NCBI RefSeq assembly: GCF_000376945.1
Contig: NZ_AQXU01000022.1
Coordinates: 1-64,000 of the forward strand
DNA: 64,000 nt
Reading direction: 5' to 3'
From: Leeia oryzae DSM 17879
Lineage (GTDB): Bacteria > Pseudomonadota > Gammaproteobacteria > Burkholderiales > Leeiaceae
Of the stretch, positions 1 through 9,599 are shown in pieces. Each line of letters opens with the position of its first letter. Position 1 is the stretch's first letter. The notes beneath the pieces were generated by a model. That model was given only the letters and a program-made list of their open reading frames with translations. It had not been told where the DNA came from and made no database searches. A program made the translations under genes and the position numbers.

Positions 1-1
1 T

Positions 2-841
2 ACGGCTAAAACCGTGGACTTTGGCGCATCCGACATGCCAATGACCCTGGAAGAACAAACCAAGAACGGCCTGACCCAGTTCCCGGCCATCATCGGTGGC
101 GTGGTACCGGTTGCAAACCTGGACGGCGTGGTCGGTGGTCAATTGAGACTGTCTGGCGCTGTACTGGCTGATATCTACCTGGGCAAGATCAAGACCTGGA
201 ACGACAAAGCGATTGTGGCCCTGAACCCGGGCGTGAAACTGCCAGACAGCAATATCGTCGTGGTACGCCGTTCAGATGGTTCTGGTACCTCTTTCATCTT
301 CACGAACTACCTGTCCAAAGTCAGCGAAGAATGGAAAACCAAGGTAGGTGCCGGTACTGCCGTGGCCTGGCCGGAAGGTGTAGGCGGCAAGGGTAACGAA
401 GGCGTTGCCTCTTACGTGCAGCGTATCAAGGGTGCCATTGGCTACGTGGAATACGCTTATGCCAAGAAGACCAAGATGGATTACGTGTCCATGCAGAACA
501 AGGAAGGCCAGTTTGTGCAGCCGGATGACACCACATTCCAGGCCGCTGCTTCTTACGCCGACTGGTCTAAAGCCCCAGGTTTCTATGAAATCCTGACCAA
601 CGAGCCAGGCAAGAACAGCTGGCCAATCACGGGTGCCAGTTTCATCCTGATGCAGAAAGTGCAAGCCAACCCTGAAAACGGCCTGCAAGTGCTGAAGTTC
701 TATGACTGGGCACTGAAAAACGGTGGTGCAGCAGCTCGCGAGCTGGACTATGTACCGCTGCCAGCTGCACTGGTGACCCAGTTGCAAGAAAGCTGGAAAG
801 CCAACATCAAGGATGCCGCTGGCAAGCCAATCTGGAAGTAA
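2..841 (+). CDS. pstS: Phosphate ABC transporter substrate-binding protein PstS, 5' end outside window
   Basis: Periplasmic phosphate-binding protein that delivers inorganic phosphate to the PstCAB importer. The frame is open to the window edge, so the signal peptide and about the first 60-70 residues are missing; 279 codons remain of a family length near 345. The phosphate-loop sequence RSDGSGTSF and the following FTNYLSKVSEEWK are the family's hallmark, and GVGGKGNEGV and GAIGYVEYAYA are also typical. A strong intrinsic terminator follows 26 bases after the stop, so pstS probably ends its transcript here and pstCAB, if present, is not directly downstream. Confident call; the partial state is due only to the window. 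Confidence 0.95.
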   Translation, partial: TAKTVDFGASDMPMTLEEQTKNGLTQFPAIIGGVVPVANLDGVVGGQLRLSGAVLADIYLGKIKTWNDKAIVALNPGVKLPDSNIVVVRRSDGSGTSFIFTNYLSKVSEEWKTKVGAGTAVAWPEGVGGKGNEGVASYVQRIKGAIGYVEYAYAKKTKMDYVSMQNKEGQFVQPDDTTFQAAASYADWSKAPGFYEILTNEPGKNSWPITGASFILMQKVQANPENGLQVLKFYDWALKNGGAAARELDYVPLPAALVTQLQESWKANIKDAAGKPIWK

Positions 842-866
842 TTTTTCCGGGGTGTTGACCACTACG

Positions 867-900
867 AAAAAGGCCGCAACGGATGTTGTGGCCTTTTTTT
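867..900 (+). terminator. Intrinsic terminator of pstS
   Basis: Stem GGCCGCAAC / GTTGTGGCC with loop GGAT, preceded by an A-run and followed by seven or more T residues. Placement just after the pstS stop fits. Confidence 0.85.
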
Positions 901-1112
901 CTGCCCGCACAAGCAACCTCTGGGGTGAACCTGGCGATACCAAAGGTGTTTTGCAACGATTAAGAAATGTTTACACAAATGACTTGCCATCACGCCGGCG
1001 GTCAGTATGATCTTTCCATCCCCCAATACAATCATCATGACCAAGCGCAGGTTTGGTTACCCGTTTTTACCGCATGGCAAACCGGCCAAGGTTTTCCAGG
1101 GGAAAGTGATTC

Positions 1113-1334
1113 ATGTTAGTGAAAGTGTTTGAACAGGCAAATAACTCGCAGATTGTCCTGTTAATGAGAGAAGAGTTCGAGTTCCGGGATGTCGGTTTGC
1201 AGGATATTCCGCCACCGGAAGACTGGGTGCTTCAAGGTACCTATCCGGAAGAGTCGCTCTTTTATGCTGGCGTAGATGTCAGCCTGGCCTTGCCTGACTT
1301 GATACAGTTCGGCTATCACTTGTGCCAAGGCTGA
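1113..1334 (+). CDS. Small hypothetical protein (73 aa)
   Basis: Not recognised. A short acidic soluble protein with a hydrophobic start and no membrane segment or signal peptide. The ATG at 1113 has an upstream GGGGAAAG at usable distance. Nothing in the surrounding DNA ties it to a pathway: it sits between the pstS terminator and another small hypothetical gene on the same strand. It could be a real small gene or a chance frame; the ribosome binding site and the plausible amino-acid composition favour a gene. Confidence 0.45.
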   Translation: MLVKVFEQANNSQIVLLMREEFEFRDVGLQDIPPPEDWVLQGTYPEESLFYAGVDVSLALPDLIQFGYHLCQG

Positions 1335-1394
1335 TCCATCAGGGATATGCACTTTTTGAGTGCCAGTTTGTAAACCCTCACCAGGGAGTTTGCC

Positions 1395-1697
1395 ATGCTG
1401 AGCTGGGTGCTGTTGATTGGCGGTTTACTGATACTGGCAAAAATTGTCCATGGCCTGTCTCGCATGTGGCGTTATGCCCGTTTGCTTGAAGCCCGCCGTT
1501 TAAGGCAAATGAAACACGCCGGGGATGACGAAGAAAATCTGGCCGCACTTTTGCACGAGACACACAGCCATTTGATCAGCGAAGTCCTGATTGCCGAAGA
1601 ACTCCGCCACAAACCGTACCTGACCCGTACACAGGCTACCCGATTGGCCGTCTACCACCTGCATCATCCCAACCACCACCATTTCCATCATTTCTGA
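1395..1697 (+). CDS. Hypothetical single-pass membrane protein with His-rich tail (100 aa)
   Basis: Not recognised. Residues 2-20 form one hydrophobic segment (LSWVLLIGGLLILAKIVHG), followed by a basic stretch (residues 23-41), a charged middle and a C-terminus ending in HHPNHHHFHHF. AGGGAG lies 7 bases before the ATG. The His-rich tail suggests metal binding but that is only inferred from composition. It is on the same strand as the preceding small gene, 60 bases away, and may be cotranscribed. Confidence 0.55.
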   Translation: MLSWVLLIGGLLILAKIVHGLSRMWRYARLLEARRLRQMKHAGDDEENLAALLHETHSHLISEVLIAEELRHKPYLTRTQATRLAVYHLHHPNHHHFHHF

Positions 1698-1932
1698 GGC
1701 ATGCCATCTGACGGTAAAGGCATAACAGACTTCAGGCTATACGATTGCACGCGCTTAAGTGTGCTCGACTGGTGTGGCGGCGTTATATTCCGTTCAAGCA
1801 GTGGTGTCCGCTTATGCCTATACTCAGGAGACACCAAAGCCGGTTTGTCTTTTCAAAGCCTGCATGCTGTGTTTAACTGCAAAACATGCTTGTTTATCAG
1901 ATGGTACCCGTGCGGACATTGTTTAGAAGATC

Positions 1933-4071
1933 ATGAAACTAGCCAGACTTTTCGCGATATCCCTGTTCTTTCTGATGGTGCTGATTGCGCTGTTGCTCTC
2001 GCACATCATGATTGGCGACTGGCATCGCTATGCCACCGCGCGTGAAGGGCTGGATGCGATGCAGCTGGTTACCAAAGCCATGGTAGCAGCAGAGAAGGTG
2101 TCGTTTGAGCGCGGACCTTCCAACGGGCTGATGGGGGATGATATTCCCCATAATCCGGAAAGAAGCCGGCGTTTGTTCAGCGCCCGCCGCGCCAGTGACC
2201 AGGCGCTGGCCGATTTGCTGGCGACAGTATCACATTCTGCCAACCCGCGCGTGCGTGCGACCGCTGGCCTGATCCAGCAGGCACAACGCCAGTTGGCTAT
2301 TGGCCGCAACGCCGTAGAAAAGGTCGCAACCTTGCCGCGGGATCAACGGCAGCCGGGTGCGATCCATGCCGCCATCCAGCAAATGTTTGACGTGGTGCCC
2401 CCGGTACTGACATCGGTTAACACACTCACCCATAATGCCGTAGACATATATCCGGAGTTTGCTGATGTACTTAATAGTGCGCAGTTTTCTGTGTATTTGC
2501 GCGAGTACGCCGGCCGGCTTGGCTCCCAGTTTACAGTTGCACTCACACGCAACGTTGCGCTTAGCAAAATGGAGCTGACCAATATCAACCAGCTCCGGGG
2601 CCGCATTGAACAAATCCGCCAATTGATCGAGTTGCCAACCACCAAGCCGGATATGGACAAACGGGTGCGCGATGCCGTGCAAAACATGGAGCAGCACTAC
2701 TTTGGCAAAGGGCTGGCCTTTGTCAATTCCGTAGAGGACAACAGCGAAGCGCATCGGCCCTATGGCATGGATGCGGCGATCTTTGCCCAGCACTACGTTC
2801 CAGAAATGGCATCAATTGTCCGCTTGCGTAATACCTTGTTGGCGGTGGCGGTAGAAGGTGCCCGCCATACGCATACGCTGGCCAAGCGGGATTTGATCAT
2901 CAGCTGCATTGTGGGGACGGGGGTGTTGCTGACCCTGATCCTGTTGCTGATCCTGCTGCGCCAGCGCATTGTGCAACCCGTGCTGTACGCCACCCAGGCC
3001 CTGATCGACATTGCCAACGGCAAGCCGGGTGACAAAGTACCGTACTCGCCGCGTCGTGATGAAGTCGGCAAGATGCTGAATGCGGTTGAGGTGGTGCGGG
3101 TTAATAGCATCGAAAAATTGCGGCTGGAAGCAGAGCGGAATCGTCTGACCGAAGCGTTGCACCAAAGCCATGAGCTGTACCGGCTAGTGGCAGAGAACAC
3201 GAATGACGTGATCTGGCTGATGGACCTGACAACGCAGCGGCTGAAATTTGTCAGCCCGTCGGTCAAGCACCTGCGCGGCTGGACGGCAGAAGAGATGCTA
3301 AATCTGCCAGCCGAACAATATTACACGCCAGACGTTCGCAGCAAGCTCGATGCCATCTTGCACGATGCGATAGACCGCTACAACCATGGCGAACTGCCGG
3401 CCCGCTTTCTGACCATGGAGGTCGAAGTCCCCCATAAGGATGGCCATCTGGTGCCGGTAGAAATAACCGGCACACTGATGTTTGATGAGCCGGACCACCC
3501 GCAATTGCTGGGCGTGACGCGCAACATCAGTGAGCGGAAAGCAGCCGAGCAAGAAATCAAGCACATGGCTTTCTACGACAAGCTCACCAGCCTGCCCAAC
3601 CGGCGCCTGCTGGAAGACCGCCTGAACCGGGCCATTGCCAGTGCAAAGCGCAATCGCCACCTGCTGGCATTGATGTTTATCGATCTGGACAAATTCAAGC
3701 CCATCAACGATGAAATGGGTCATGACACCGGCGACTGGTTGCTTCAGCGCGTGGCAGAGCGTATGCAGCAATGCTTGCGTAACAACGATACCGTTGCCCG
3801 TGTGGGCGGGGATGAGTTTGTGGTGCTGTTGCCTGATATCAACGATATTGAAAGTGCCGCCAATGTGGGGAACAAGATTCTGGAGGCGATGAATACACCC
3901 TTTGTGACCGAGCTTGGCAAATCCTTGCACATTTCATCCAGCATCGGCATCGTGCTGTACCCGGAACACGCAGACAATGCCCGTGATCTGCTACGGCAGG
4001 GGGATGTGGCCATGTACCGCGCCAAACAAAATGGCCGGAACGCGGTGTGCATTTTTTCCCCGGATGACTAG
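1933..4071 (+). CDS. Membrane diguanylate cyclase with HAMP, PAS and GGDEF domains
   Basis: Makes cyclic di-GMP in response to an unknown signal. Layout of the 712 residues: membrane segment about 5-27, a long periplasmic helical sensor region about 28-317, second membrane segment about 318-342, HAMP linker, PAS domain about 410-535 (LYRLVAENTNDVIWLMD), and C-terminal GGDEF domain. The active-site loop is an intact GGDEF (around residue 624), and RNND five residues before it is a good product-inhibition I-site (RxxD). So the enzyme should be catalytically active and feedback controlled. No EAL domain is present. It stands alone; the next gene runs in the opposite direction. Confidence 0.92.
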   Translation: MKLARLFAISLFFLMVLIALLLSHIMIGDWHRYATAREGLDAMQLVTKAMVAAEKVSFERGPSNGLMGDDIPHNPERSRRLFSARRASDQALADLLATVSHSANPRVRATAGLIQQAQRQLAIGRNAVEKVATLPRDQRQPGAIHAAIQQMFDVVPPVLTSVNTLTHNAVDIYPEFADVLNSAQFSVYLREYAGRLGSQFTVALTRNVALSKMELTNINQLRGRIEQIRQLIELPTTKPDMDKRVRDAVQNMEQHYFGKGLAFVNSVEDNSEAHRPYGMDAAIFAQHYVPEMASIVRLRNTLLAVAVEGARHTHTLAKRDLIISCIVGTGVLLTLILLLILLRQRIVQPVLYATQALIDIANGKPGDKVPYSPRRDEVGKMLNAVEVVRVNSIEKLRLEAERNRLTEALHQSHELYRLVAENTNDVIWLMDLTTQRLKFVSPSVKHLRGWTAEEMLNLPAEQYYTPDVRSKLDAILHDAIDRYNHGELPARFLTMEVEVPHKDGHLVPVEITGTLMFDEPDHPQLLGVTRNISERKAAEQEIKHMAFYDKLTSLPNRRLLEDRLNRAIASAKRNRHLLALMFIDLDKFKPINDEMGHDTGDWLLQRVAERMQQCLRNNDTVARVGGDEFVVLLPDINDIESAANVGNKILEAMNTPFVTELGKSLHISSSIGIVLYPEHADNARDLLRQGDVAMYRAKQNGRNAVCIFSPDD

Positions 4072-4151
4072 CCACAGAGGTGGCAAGCCATCTGCAGACA
4101 GGAGGAGAAGTCACTGTCTGGCGAGATGACTTGCCGTGAAGCGTACGACTA

Positions 4152-4760
4152 TCAGGCTAGCGCCGGGATGCCCGGCATCGGGATAAAGCCTTGCAACTGC
4201 TTGATGCGGTCAATCCATGTGAGAATGTTCGGATACGCAGACAGATCAATCCCGCCTTCACCGGCCATGGCGGTATACGGGAAGCAGGCGATGTCGGCAA
4301 TGGTGGGATGATCCAGCTCCAGCCAGTTACGGTTGGCCAGATGCGCATCCATGATCTTGAACACGCGATGGGCACCTGCCTGCAGTTTGTCCAGATCCAG
4401 CGGGTAGTTCAGAATCTTGACCAGCCGTGCACCGGCAGAATTCATGATCTCGCCACCGCCGGTGGCCAGCCACTGGCTGACCTTGGCAGCGGACACGGCA
4501 TCGGTCGGGTACCATTGGTGGGTCTGGTCATATTGCCGGGCCAGATACACCAGAATCGCCTGGGCATCGCGCAGGCGCAGCGTACCGTCTTCAAACACCG
4601 GAATCTCGCCAAACGGATTCAGGGCCAGAAAAGCCTCGGTTTTGTGCTCCTTGTTGATAAAGTCAACGCTGACCTTTTCGTAAGGCAGGCCGAGGATGTT
4701 CAGCAGCAGACGGATTTTGTAGCAGCTGCCAGAGAGTTCAAAGTCATACAGTTTCAACAT
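4152..4760 (-). CDS. Glutathione S-transferase family protein
   Basis: Cytosolic GST-fold protein of 202 residues. The N-terminal thioredoxin-like half has the usual glutathione-binding landmarks (NPFGEIPVFEDG then RDAQAILVYLARQ) and the C-terminal half is helical, with the conserved N-cap motif LDHPTIADIACFPY. A longer frame starts 10 codons upstream, but AAGGA lies 8 bases before the ATG at 4760, so the protein begins MLKLYDFEL. It lies 41 bases downstream of the formaldehyde dehydrogenase gene on the same strand and is probably cotranscribed, which suggests glutathione-dependent detoxification. The substrate cannot be told from sequence. Confidence 0.9.
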   Translation of the reverse strand: MLKLYDFELSGSCYKIRLLLNILGLPYEKVSVDFINKEHKTEAFLALNPFGEIPVFEDGTLRLRDAQAILVYLARQYDQTHQWYPTDAVSAAKVSQWLATGGGEIMNSAGARLVKILNYPLDLDKLQAGAHRVFKIMDAHLANRNWLELDHPTIADIACFPYTAMAGEGGIDLSAYPNILTWIDRIKQLQGFIPMPGIPALA

Positions 4761-4801
4761 GGGGGGATTCCTTGAGTAGGGGTGTGCCATGTGGCACAGG
4801 G

Positions 4802-5908
4802 TTAATACACAACCACAGAGCGGATCGATTCGCCCCGTTTCATCAGGTCAAAACCATCGTTGATCTGATCCAGGGTCAGCCGATGGGTAATCATGTCATC
4901 GATGCTGATCCGGTTTTCCATATACCAGTCGACAATCCGCGGGACATCGGTACGGCCGCGCGCGCCACCAAAGGCAGAGCCTTTCCAGACGCGTCCGGTC
5001 ACCAGCTGGAAAGGACGGGTGCTGATTTCCTGACCGGCGGCGGCCACCCCGATCAGGATGGATTGTCCCCAGCCTTTGTGGCAGCATTCTAGCGACTGAC
5101 GCATGGTGTGGACGTTGCCAATGCACTCGAAGGCATAGTCGGCCCCGCCATCGGTCAGCTGGATAATGGCATCCACCACATTGTCGACTTCGTTCGGGTT
5201 GATGAAGTCGGTCATGCCGTATTGGCGGGCCATGGCTTCGCGGGCCGGGTTGATATCTACGCCGATGATTTTGCCGGCACCGACCAGCCGGGCGCCCTGA
5301 ATCACGTTCAGGCCTATCCCGCCCAGACCGAACACCACCACAGTGGCGCCAGCCTCGACCTTGGCGGTGAAGATCACGGCACCCAGGCCGGTGGTCACCC
5401 CGCAGCCGATGTAGCACACCGTATCAAAGGGGGCATCTTCACGGATTTTGGCCAACGCAATTTCCGGTACCACGGTGTAATTGGAGAAGGTGGACGTCCC
5501 CATGTAATGAAACAGGGGTTGGCCATCCAGGCTAAAGCGGCTGGAGCCATCCGGCATCAGCCCTTTGCCCTGGGTGGTACGGATGGCCTGGCACAGGTTG
5601 GTTTTGCGCGACAGGCAGAACTTGCACTCCCGGCATTCCGGGGTATACAGCGGGATAACGTGGTCGCCCTTTTTGAGGGATTTGACCCCCGGTCCGACAT
5701 CGACCACCACGCCAGCGCCTTCATGGCCGAGAATGGCGGGGAAGATGCCTTCCGGATCCGCACCCGACAGGGTGTAGTAATCGGTGTGGCAAATGCCGGT
5801 CGCTTTCAGTTCGACCAGTACTTCGCCGGCCTTGGGACCGGCCAGGTCGACCGTTTCGATGGTGAGCGGAGCACCCGCTTTCCATGCGATGGCTGCTTTG
5901 GTTTTCAT
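4802..5908 (-). CDS. frmA: S-(hydroxymethyl)glutathione dehydrogenase / class III alcohol dehydrogenase
   Basis: Zinc-dependent, NAD-linked oxidation of S-hydroxymethylglutathione, the formaldehyde-glutathione adduct, to S-formylglutathione. The 368 residues match the family length. Catalytic zinc ligands are visible at C40 and in GHEG (H62), structural zinc ligands at C92, C95, C98 and C106, and the nucleotide-binding glycine motif in [12 protein letters not shown]. The usual partner, S-formylglutathione hydrolase, is not adjacent; a GST gene follows instead. Symbol adhC is equally used. No FrmR-like regulator is seen next to it. Confidence 0.95.
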   Translation of the reverse strand: MKTKAAIAWKAGAPLTIETVDLAGPKAGEVLVELKATGICHTDYYTLSGADPEGIFPAILGHEGAGVVVDVGPGVKSLKKGDHVIPLYTPECRECKFCLSRKTNLCQAIRTTQGKGLMPDGSSRFSLDGQPLFHYMGTSTFSNYTVVPEIALAKIREDAPFDTVCYIGCGVTTGLGAVIFTAKVEAGATVVVFGLGGIGLNVIQGARLVGAGKIIGVDINPAREAMARQYGMTDFINPNEVDNVVDAIIQLTDGGADYAFECIGNVHTMRQSLECCHKGWGQSILIGVAAAGQEISTRPFQLVTGRVWKGSAFGGARGRTDVPRIVDWYMENRISIDDMITHRLTLDQINDGFDLMKRGESIRSVVVY

Positions 5909-6048
5909 GCGGTATTTCTTTCTGATGGGAACAAGACAAGATGTTTGGCCGGCTACATGAACGACGTCATGGAATGGCTACCGCAGGTACCCGGGGAGGT
6001 ACCTGCAGCAGTCACGCATCACATGGCGCGATTCAAGCCTGGGCAAAA

Positions 6049-6840
6049 CTATGCTGCTGTACGTCCATAAAAGCCGAGCTGTTCCTCGGCGCTGAACATG
6101 ACGCCGGGTTTTTCGTAGTAGGAGAACACCGCAATCATGCGATCCAGCTTTCCTTCTACCGGGGTTACCCGGTGTGCGGTGTTTTTGCCACGGAAAACGT
6201 TCAGGTTGCCCGGTCTCACATTCAATTGCTGGACTTCTGGGTCCTGACCTTCCAGCACTTTGGCGACCCCGTCATAGTTCGGGTTGTCATCCGATCTGAG
6301 GTTGGTCCGATATTCAAAGACACCGCCTTGTTCCGGGGCTTGCAGTAGCAAGGTGGTCGTGAATTCCGAGCGGTCGAAATGCCAGTTAAGGGCTTCGCCA
6401 TCCCGATAAGACATGACGTTGACCCGTGCCAGCGGGTCTTGCATGACATGCAGTGCCGCTTTGTTCATGGTGGCTGCCAGAAAGCGGATCAGCGGTTCGT
6501 ATTCATAGATTTGCCGTACGATGCTGTCTTGTAGCTGGTCGGCGCACACCGTATGGTTGATGGTTTCTACCTTGCGCAGCGCAGGATGTCCGGCACCCAG
6601 TTCAGGGATGTCCGGTTTGAAGTAAATATTATGTACCCGCTTGTGGGTATAGGAGTTGGTATCCATGATGGGACGAATTTCTGCCACGGCTTGCTGGACA
6701 AACGCCGGCCGCAAGAAACCCTCCAGATTGTACATGCCGTTTTTTTCCAGTTCTGCTACGGACTGGTCAACAAGTGCATGCCATTCGGCACTGCCTTCCC
6801 GGTCCAACGGATAACGGTCCAGATCAAGAATATTACGCAT
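6049..6840 (-). CDS. Fe(II)/2-oxoglutarate-dependent oxygenase, possibly BesD/HalD-like amino-acid hydroxylase
   Basis: Predicted non-haem iron oxygenase of 263 residues. The sequence shows an HxD motif at H154-D156 (LNWHFDRSEF) and a distal His at H223 in NTAHRVTPV, the facial triad of the superfamily; the Arg beside or after it (R224 or R234) would bind 2-oxoglutarate. The spacing and surroundings resemble the BesD/HalD group that acts on free amino acids. Those halogenases replace the Asp of HxD with Gly; here Asp is kept, so hydroxylation rather than chlorination is expected. It is divergent from nothing nearby but shares its strand with the downstream-facing LysR gene, and next to it is an amino-acid importer. 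The BesD link is from memory of the family and needs a search. Confidence 0.75.
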   Translation of the reverse strand: MRNILDLDRYPLDREGSAEWHALVDQSVAELEKNGMYNLEGFLRPAFVQQAVAEIRPIMDTNSYTHKRVHNIYFKPDIPELGAGHPALRKVETINHTVCADQLQDSIVRQIYEYEPLIRFLAATMNKAALHVMQDPLARVNVMSYRDGEALNWHFDRSEFTTTLLLQAPEQGGVFEYRTNLRSDDNPNYDGVAKVLEGQDPEVQQLNVRPGNLNVFRGKNTAHRVTPVEGKLDRMIAVFSYYEKPGVMFSAEEQLGFYGRTAA

Positions 6841-7332
6841 GGTGGTCGCCTCACATGATGGTGATTAAAAATTGGGGTATCGTCTTTGTTGCCGCATCTG
6901 TTGGGGATGGACAGATCAACGGGTCTTTTCAGCAAAGCAATCCTGAAGGCCATCCAGGCAAGGCTTTGACGACGATAACTGCGTTGAACCAGTGGTTGCT
7001 GGTCATCGTTTTTGTCGTAGGCAAACGATACATAAAGAAAAATTTAATATCAACGGCATAAAATCTTGCTCTTGCCATATAAAATCTTTCGGAATGACAA
7101 ATGAGGGAGCGAGCACTTCAAATACGTGGATGACGAAAGATCGGAGAAGGCCTCAAGACGGCGCTTGCAGGGGGGCGAAGACGCAGACAGCGACGAACGC
7201 ACACGGGGGGGTACTATCGGACAAAGAAAGTGGCGGAAAGCCAAAAGGGACTAACAAAAGGGAAGCGCCCCCGACCAAACACGGTGGCATGGCGGATCGT
7301 GGGGCGGGGATACTGGAGGGGGTATGCTACGG
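6841..7332. other. 492-bp gene-free stretch with a T-poor, purine-rich tract
   Basis: Between the oxygenase and the LysR gene. Positions 7141-7320 contain about 15 T in 180 bases on the plus strand and several G-runs (six or seven Gs near 7171 and 7205). One open frame crosses it but its composition is low-complexity (Lys/Gly/Arg/Thr) and it has no ribosome binding site or family resemblance, so no gene is called. The oxygenase promoter must lie in the left part. Confidence 0.5.
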
Positions 7333-8259
7333 TTAACCCGGTGATTCACCCTCGGCAAGAATGCTGATCAGCCGTTTGATTTCTGGACGGTTGGCTTTGG
7401 CAGGCAATGAAAACGCACAATATGGGTGCCCAAGTTTCACCGAGGTGGCAGACAGGGAGATTAACCGGCCGGCATCCAGCTCTGCTTTGGCCATGATTTT
7501 CTGACCCAATGCAATGCCAAGTCCCATACGCGCCATGGTAATGCTTAAACTGGACAAACCGGAACGCCGCCCTAGAGATGGATCGGGGTGCCGGTGATAG
7601 TCGGTCAAGGCAAACCAGTCCCGCCAGGCAGGGTGGGACGCATAGTTTGGTCCCCAGTTGGTATGGATAAACATGCTTTCATGGATTTCAGACAGGCTAA
7701 AGTCATTGTTTCCGTAGCGGTTCCAGAAATCCGGTGCGCAAACCGGAATCACTTCATCATGCACCAGTGGCACGATATTGAGCGCCGGATAATGATAATC
7801 CCCATAACTGATGCGCAAATCAATGTTCTGGCGTAGCAAATCGACCGGGTCATCTTCTACGCGGATATCAATGGCCATCTGGGGATAGACCTCCAGCAAC
7901 TCTGCCAGTTTGGGCGCCAACCATTTCTCTGCCAGCGAGAAAGGGACGCTCACCACCAGGCGAGTTTGTAACTCGCCCTCCAGAATGCGTTCTGTCATAG
8001 CCGCAATATCGCCCAAGGCTCTGGATGTCTGCGGATAAATCACCAGCCCTGCATCCGTCAGGGTGATCCGGTTGCCATTACGCACAAACAGTTGCTTGCC
8101 CAGATAGGCTTCCAGATTACGTACCTGCTGGCTCACAGCCGCCGAAGATACGCCCAGTTCTGACGCTGCAAGCACAAAACTGCCGGTTCTGGCTGCAACT
8201 TCAAATGCCCTGACAGCATTTAATGGCGGGAGTTCTTGCATCTCGTCCATACCTTTCAA
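7333..8259 (-). CDS. LysR-type transcriptional regulator, GcvA-like
   Basis: DNA-binding regulator with an N-terminal winged helix-turn-helix (LNAVRAFEVAARTGSFVLAASELGVSS, residues about 13-37) and a C-terminal effector-binding domain; about 300 residues as in the family. The start is uncertain among three Met codons within the first seven residues. It is divergent from the amino-acid ABC transporter operon at 8647 and codirectional with the oxygenase gene, the classic position for a regulator of both. The effector is probably the imported compound, by inference from position. Confidence 0.9.
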   Translation of the reverse strand: MKGMDEMQELPPLNAVRAFEVAARTGSFVLAASELGVSSAAVSQQVRNLEAYLGKQLFVRNGNRITLTDAGLVIYPQTSRALGDIAAMTERILEGELQTRLVVSVPFSLAEKWLAPKLAELLEVYPQMAIDIRVEDDPVDLLRQNIDLRISYGDYHYPALNIVPLVHDEVIPVCAPDFWNRYGNNDFSLSEIHESMFIHTNWGPNYASHPAWRDWFALTDYHRHPDPSLGRRSGLSSLSITMARMGLGIALGQKIMAKAELDAGRLISLSATSVKLGHPYCAFSLPAKANRPEIKRLISILAEGESPG

Positions 8260-8290
8260 AAGATTTTCTAATGAAAGGGTAACAATTTAT

Positions 8291-8329
8291 GTCGTTGATG
8301 CAAAGGTTTTTTTTCTGTATCGTCGTTGA
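8291..8329. promoter_or_regulatory. Candidate LysR operator: 8-bp direct repeat in the divergent region
   Basis: GTCGTTGA occurs at 8291-8298 and again at 8322-8329, 31 bases apart (three helical turns). The second copy also forms GTTGA-N6-TCAAC with 8336-8340. It sits in the 387-bp gap between the LysR gene and the transporter operon; the rest of that gap shows no gene. Assignment as operator is inferred from position. Confidence 0.35.
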
Positions 8330-8646
8330 CATAAATCAACAAACAGCGATGCCAGCTGTTGTTTCGATCAATGTTTGTGGTTTTGACGAGTTGCAAGAAT
8401 TGTACATGCATGAGGGTTTTGGGAGGAGATTGCAGGTTAATCGCCTTCGTGAGCAAAAACCGGCTGCAGGCGCATTTCCAGTTGTTGAATGTACTAAAGA
8501 CACCCATTAGCACGCACTGGTACAACTGATACCAGGTTTAAAAAAGCATCCAGCCCGATACCGGACACCGCGTCGGAAAAGGTTAATAGTCGTCAGGCCC
8601 CTGTGTCTGGCGATCATAGCGTAATAGCCAAAGGAGAGTACTTAGC

Positions 8647-9504
8647 ATGAAAGCATTCAAACTATCCGTAAAACCAATGGTGCTATCAAGCACCATTGCC
8701 CTCGCAGCGCTCTCTGGTCTTGCAGAAGCAAAAGACTGGCAGAATGTCACCATTGCACTGGAAGGTGCTTATGAACCCTGGAACCTGACCAACGCAGACG
8801 GGTCTCTCGGTGGCTTCGAACCCGAGCTGGCCGCCAATCTCTGCTCACGCATGAAGGTAAAGTGCAAGCTGATTGCCCAAGACTGGGATGGCATGATTGC
8901 CGGGCTTAAAGTCGGCAAGTTTGACGTGATCATGGATGGCCTGGCGATTACCGAAGACCGCAAAAAAGAAATCGCGTTTTCTGTCCCTTATGCCAGTACA
9001 CCGGCCTCTTTTGCCGCCATCAAAACCAGCCCGATGGGCAAACTGCCCGGTACCGGCAAATCTGCCAGCCTGACAGGCAACGCCGCAACAGATAAGCCAA
9101 CGCTTGATATGTTGCGTAAAGCCCTGAAAGGCAAAACGATTGGTATCCAGACAGGCACCGCGTTTACCGCTTTCATCTATAAGAACTTCAAGGATGTCTC
9201 GGAGATCCGTGAATACAAAACCGCCGCGGAGCATGATCTGGATCTGAGCTCTGGCCGTATTGATGTTGCCTTTGATGATGCGACGTACTTTACCTCTGCG
9301 TTTTCCAAGCCGGACAACAGTAATCTGGGCTTTACCGGCCCCAAAATTGGCGGCCCTATCTGGGGTGCCGGAGAAGCGCTTGGCTTGCGGCTGGAAGACA
9401 AAGACCTGAAAGCCAAATTTGATGTGGCCATCAAGGCGGCACTGGCAGACGGCACCGTCAAGAAGCTCAGCATGAAATGGTTCAAAATGAATGTTGCGCC
9501 TTAA
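8647..9504 (+). CDS. Amino-acid ABC transporter substrate-binding protein (HisJ/ArgT type)
   Basis: Periplasmic solute receptor, 285 residues, with a signal peptide (about residues 1-28, ending SGLAEA). The body shows the family-3 binding protein pattern: EPWNLTNADGSLGGFEPELAANLC and the conserved aspartate-rich DGLAITEDRKKEIAFS, typical of receptors for lysine/arginine/ornithine, histidine or opines. GGAGAG precedes the ATG. It opens an operon with two permeases and an ATPase (9600-11848), 95 bases upstream of the first permease; such a gap is common because the receptor is made in excess. The ligand cannot be read directly. Confidence 0.92.
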   Translation: MKAFKLSVKPMVLSSTIALAALSGLAEAKDWQNVTIALEGAYEPWNLTNADGSLGGFEPELAANLCSRMKVKCKLIAQDWDGMIAGLKVGKFDVIMDGLAITEDRKKEIAFSVPYASTPASFAAIKTSPMGKLPGTGKSASLTGNAATDKPTLDMLRKALKGKTIGIQTGTAFTAFIYKNFKDVSEIREYKTAAEHDLDLSSGRIDVAFDDATYFTSAFSKPDNSNLGFTGPKIGGPIWGAGEALGLRLEDKDLKAKFDVAIKAALADGTVKKLSMKWFKMNVAP

Positions 9505-9599
9505 ACCCGCAATCATGTCATTTCTTGATTTTATCTAAGCAGCCTGGCTGGCAGACGGGGTAATCCGCTGCCAGCCGCTAAAGACAAAAAGGCATTGCG

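Noticed and set aside
6992-7336. Plus-strand open frame of about 114 codons in the T-poor tract
   Set aside because: No ribosome binding site at the first Met codons, low-complexity composition and no family resemblance; the openness follows from the lack of T (few stop codons).
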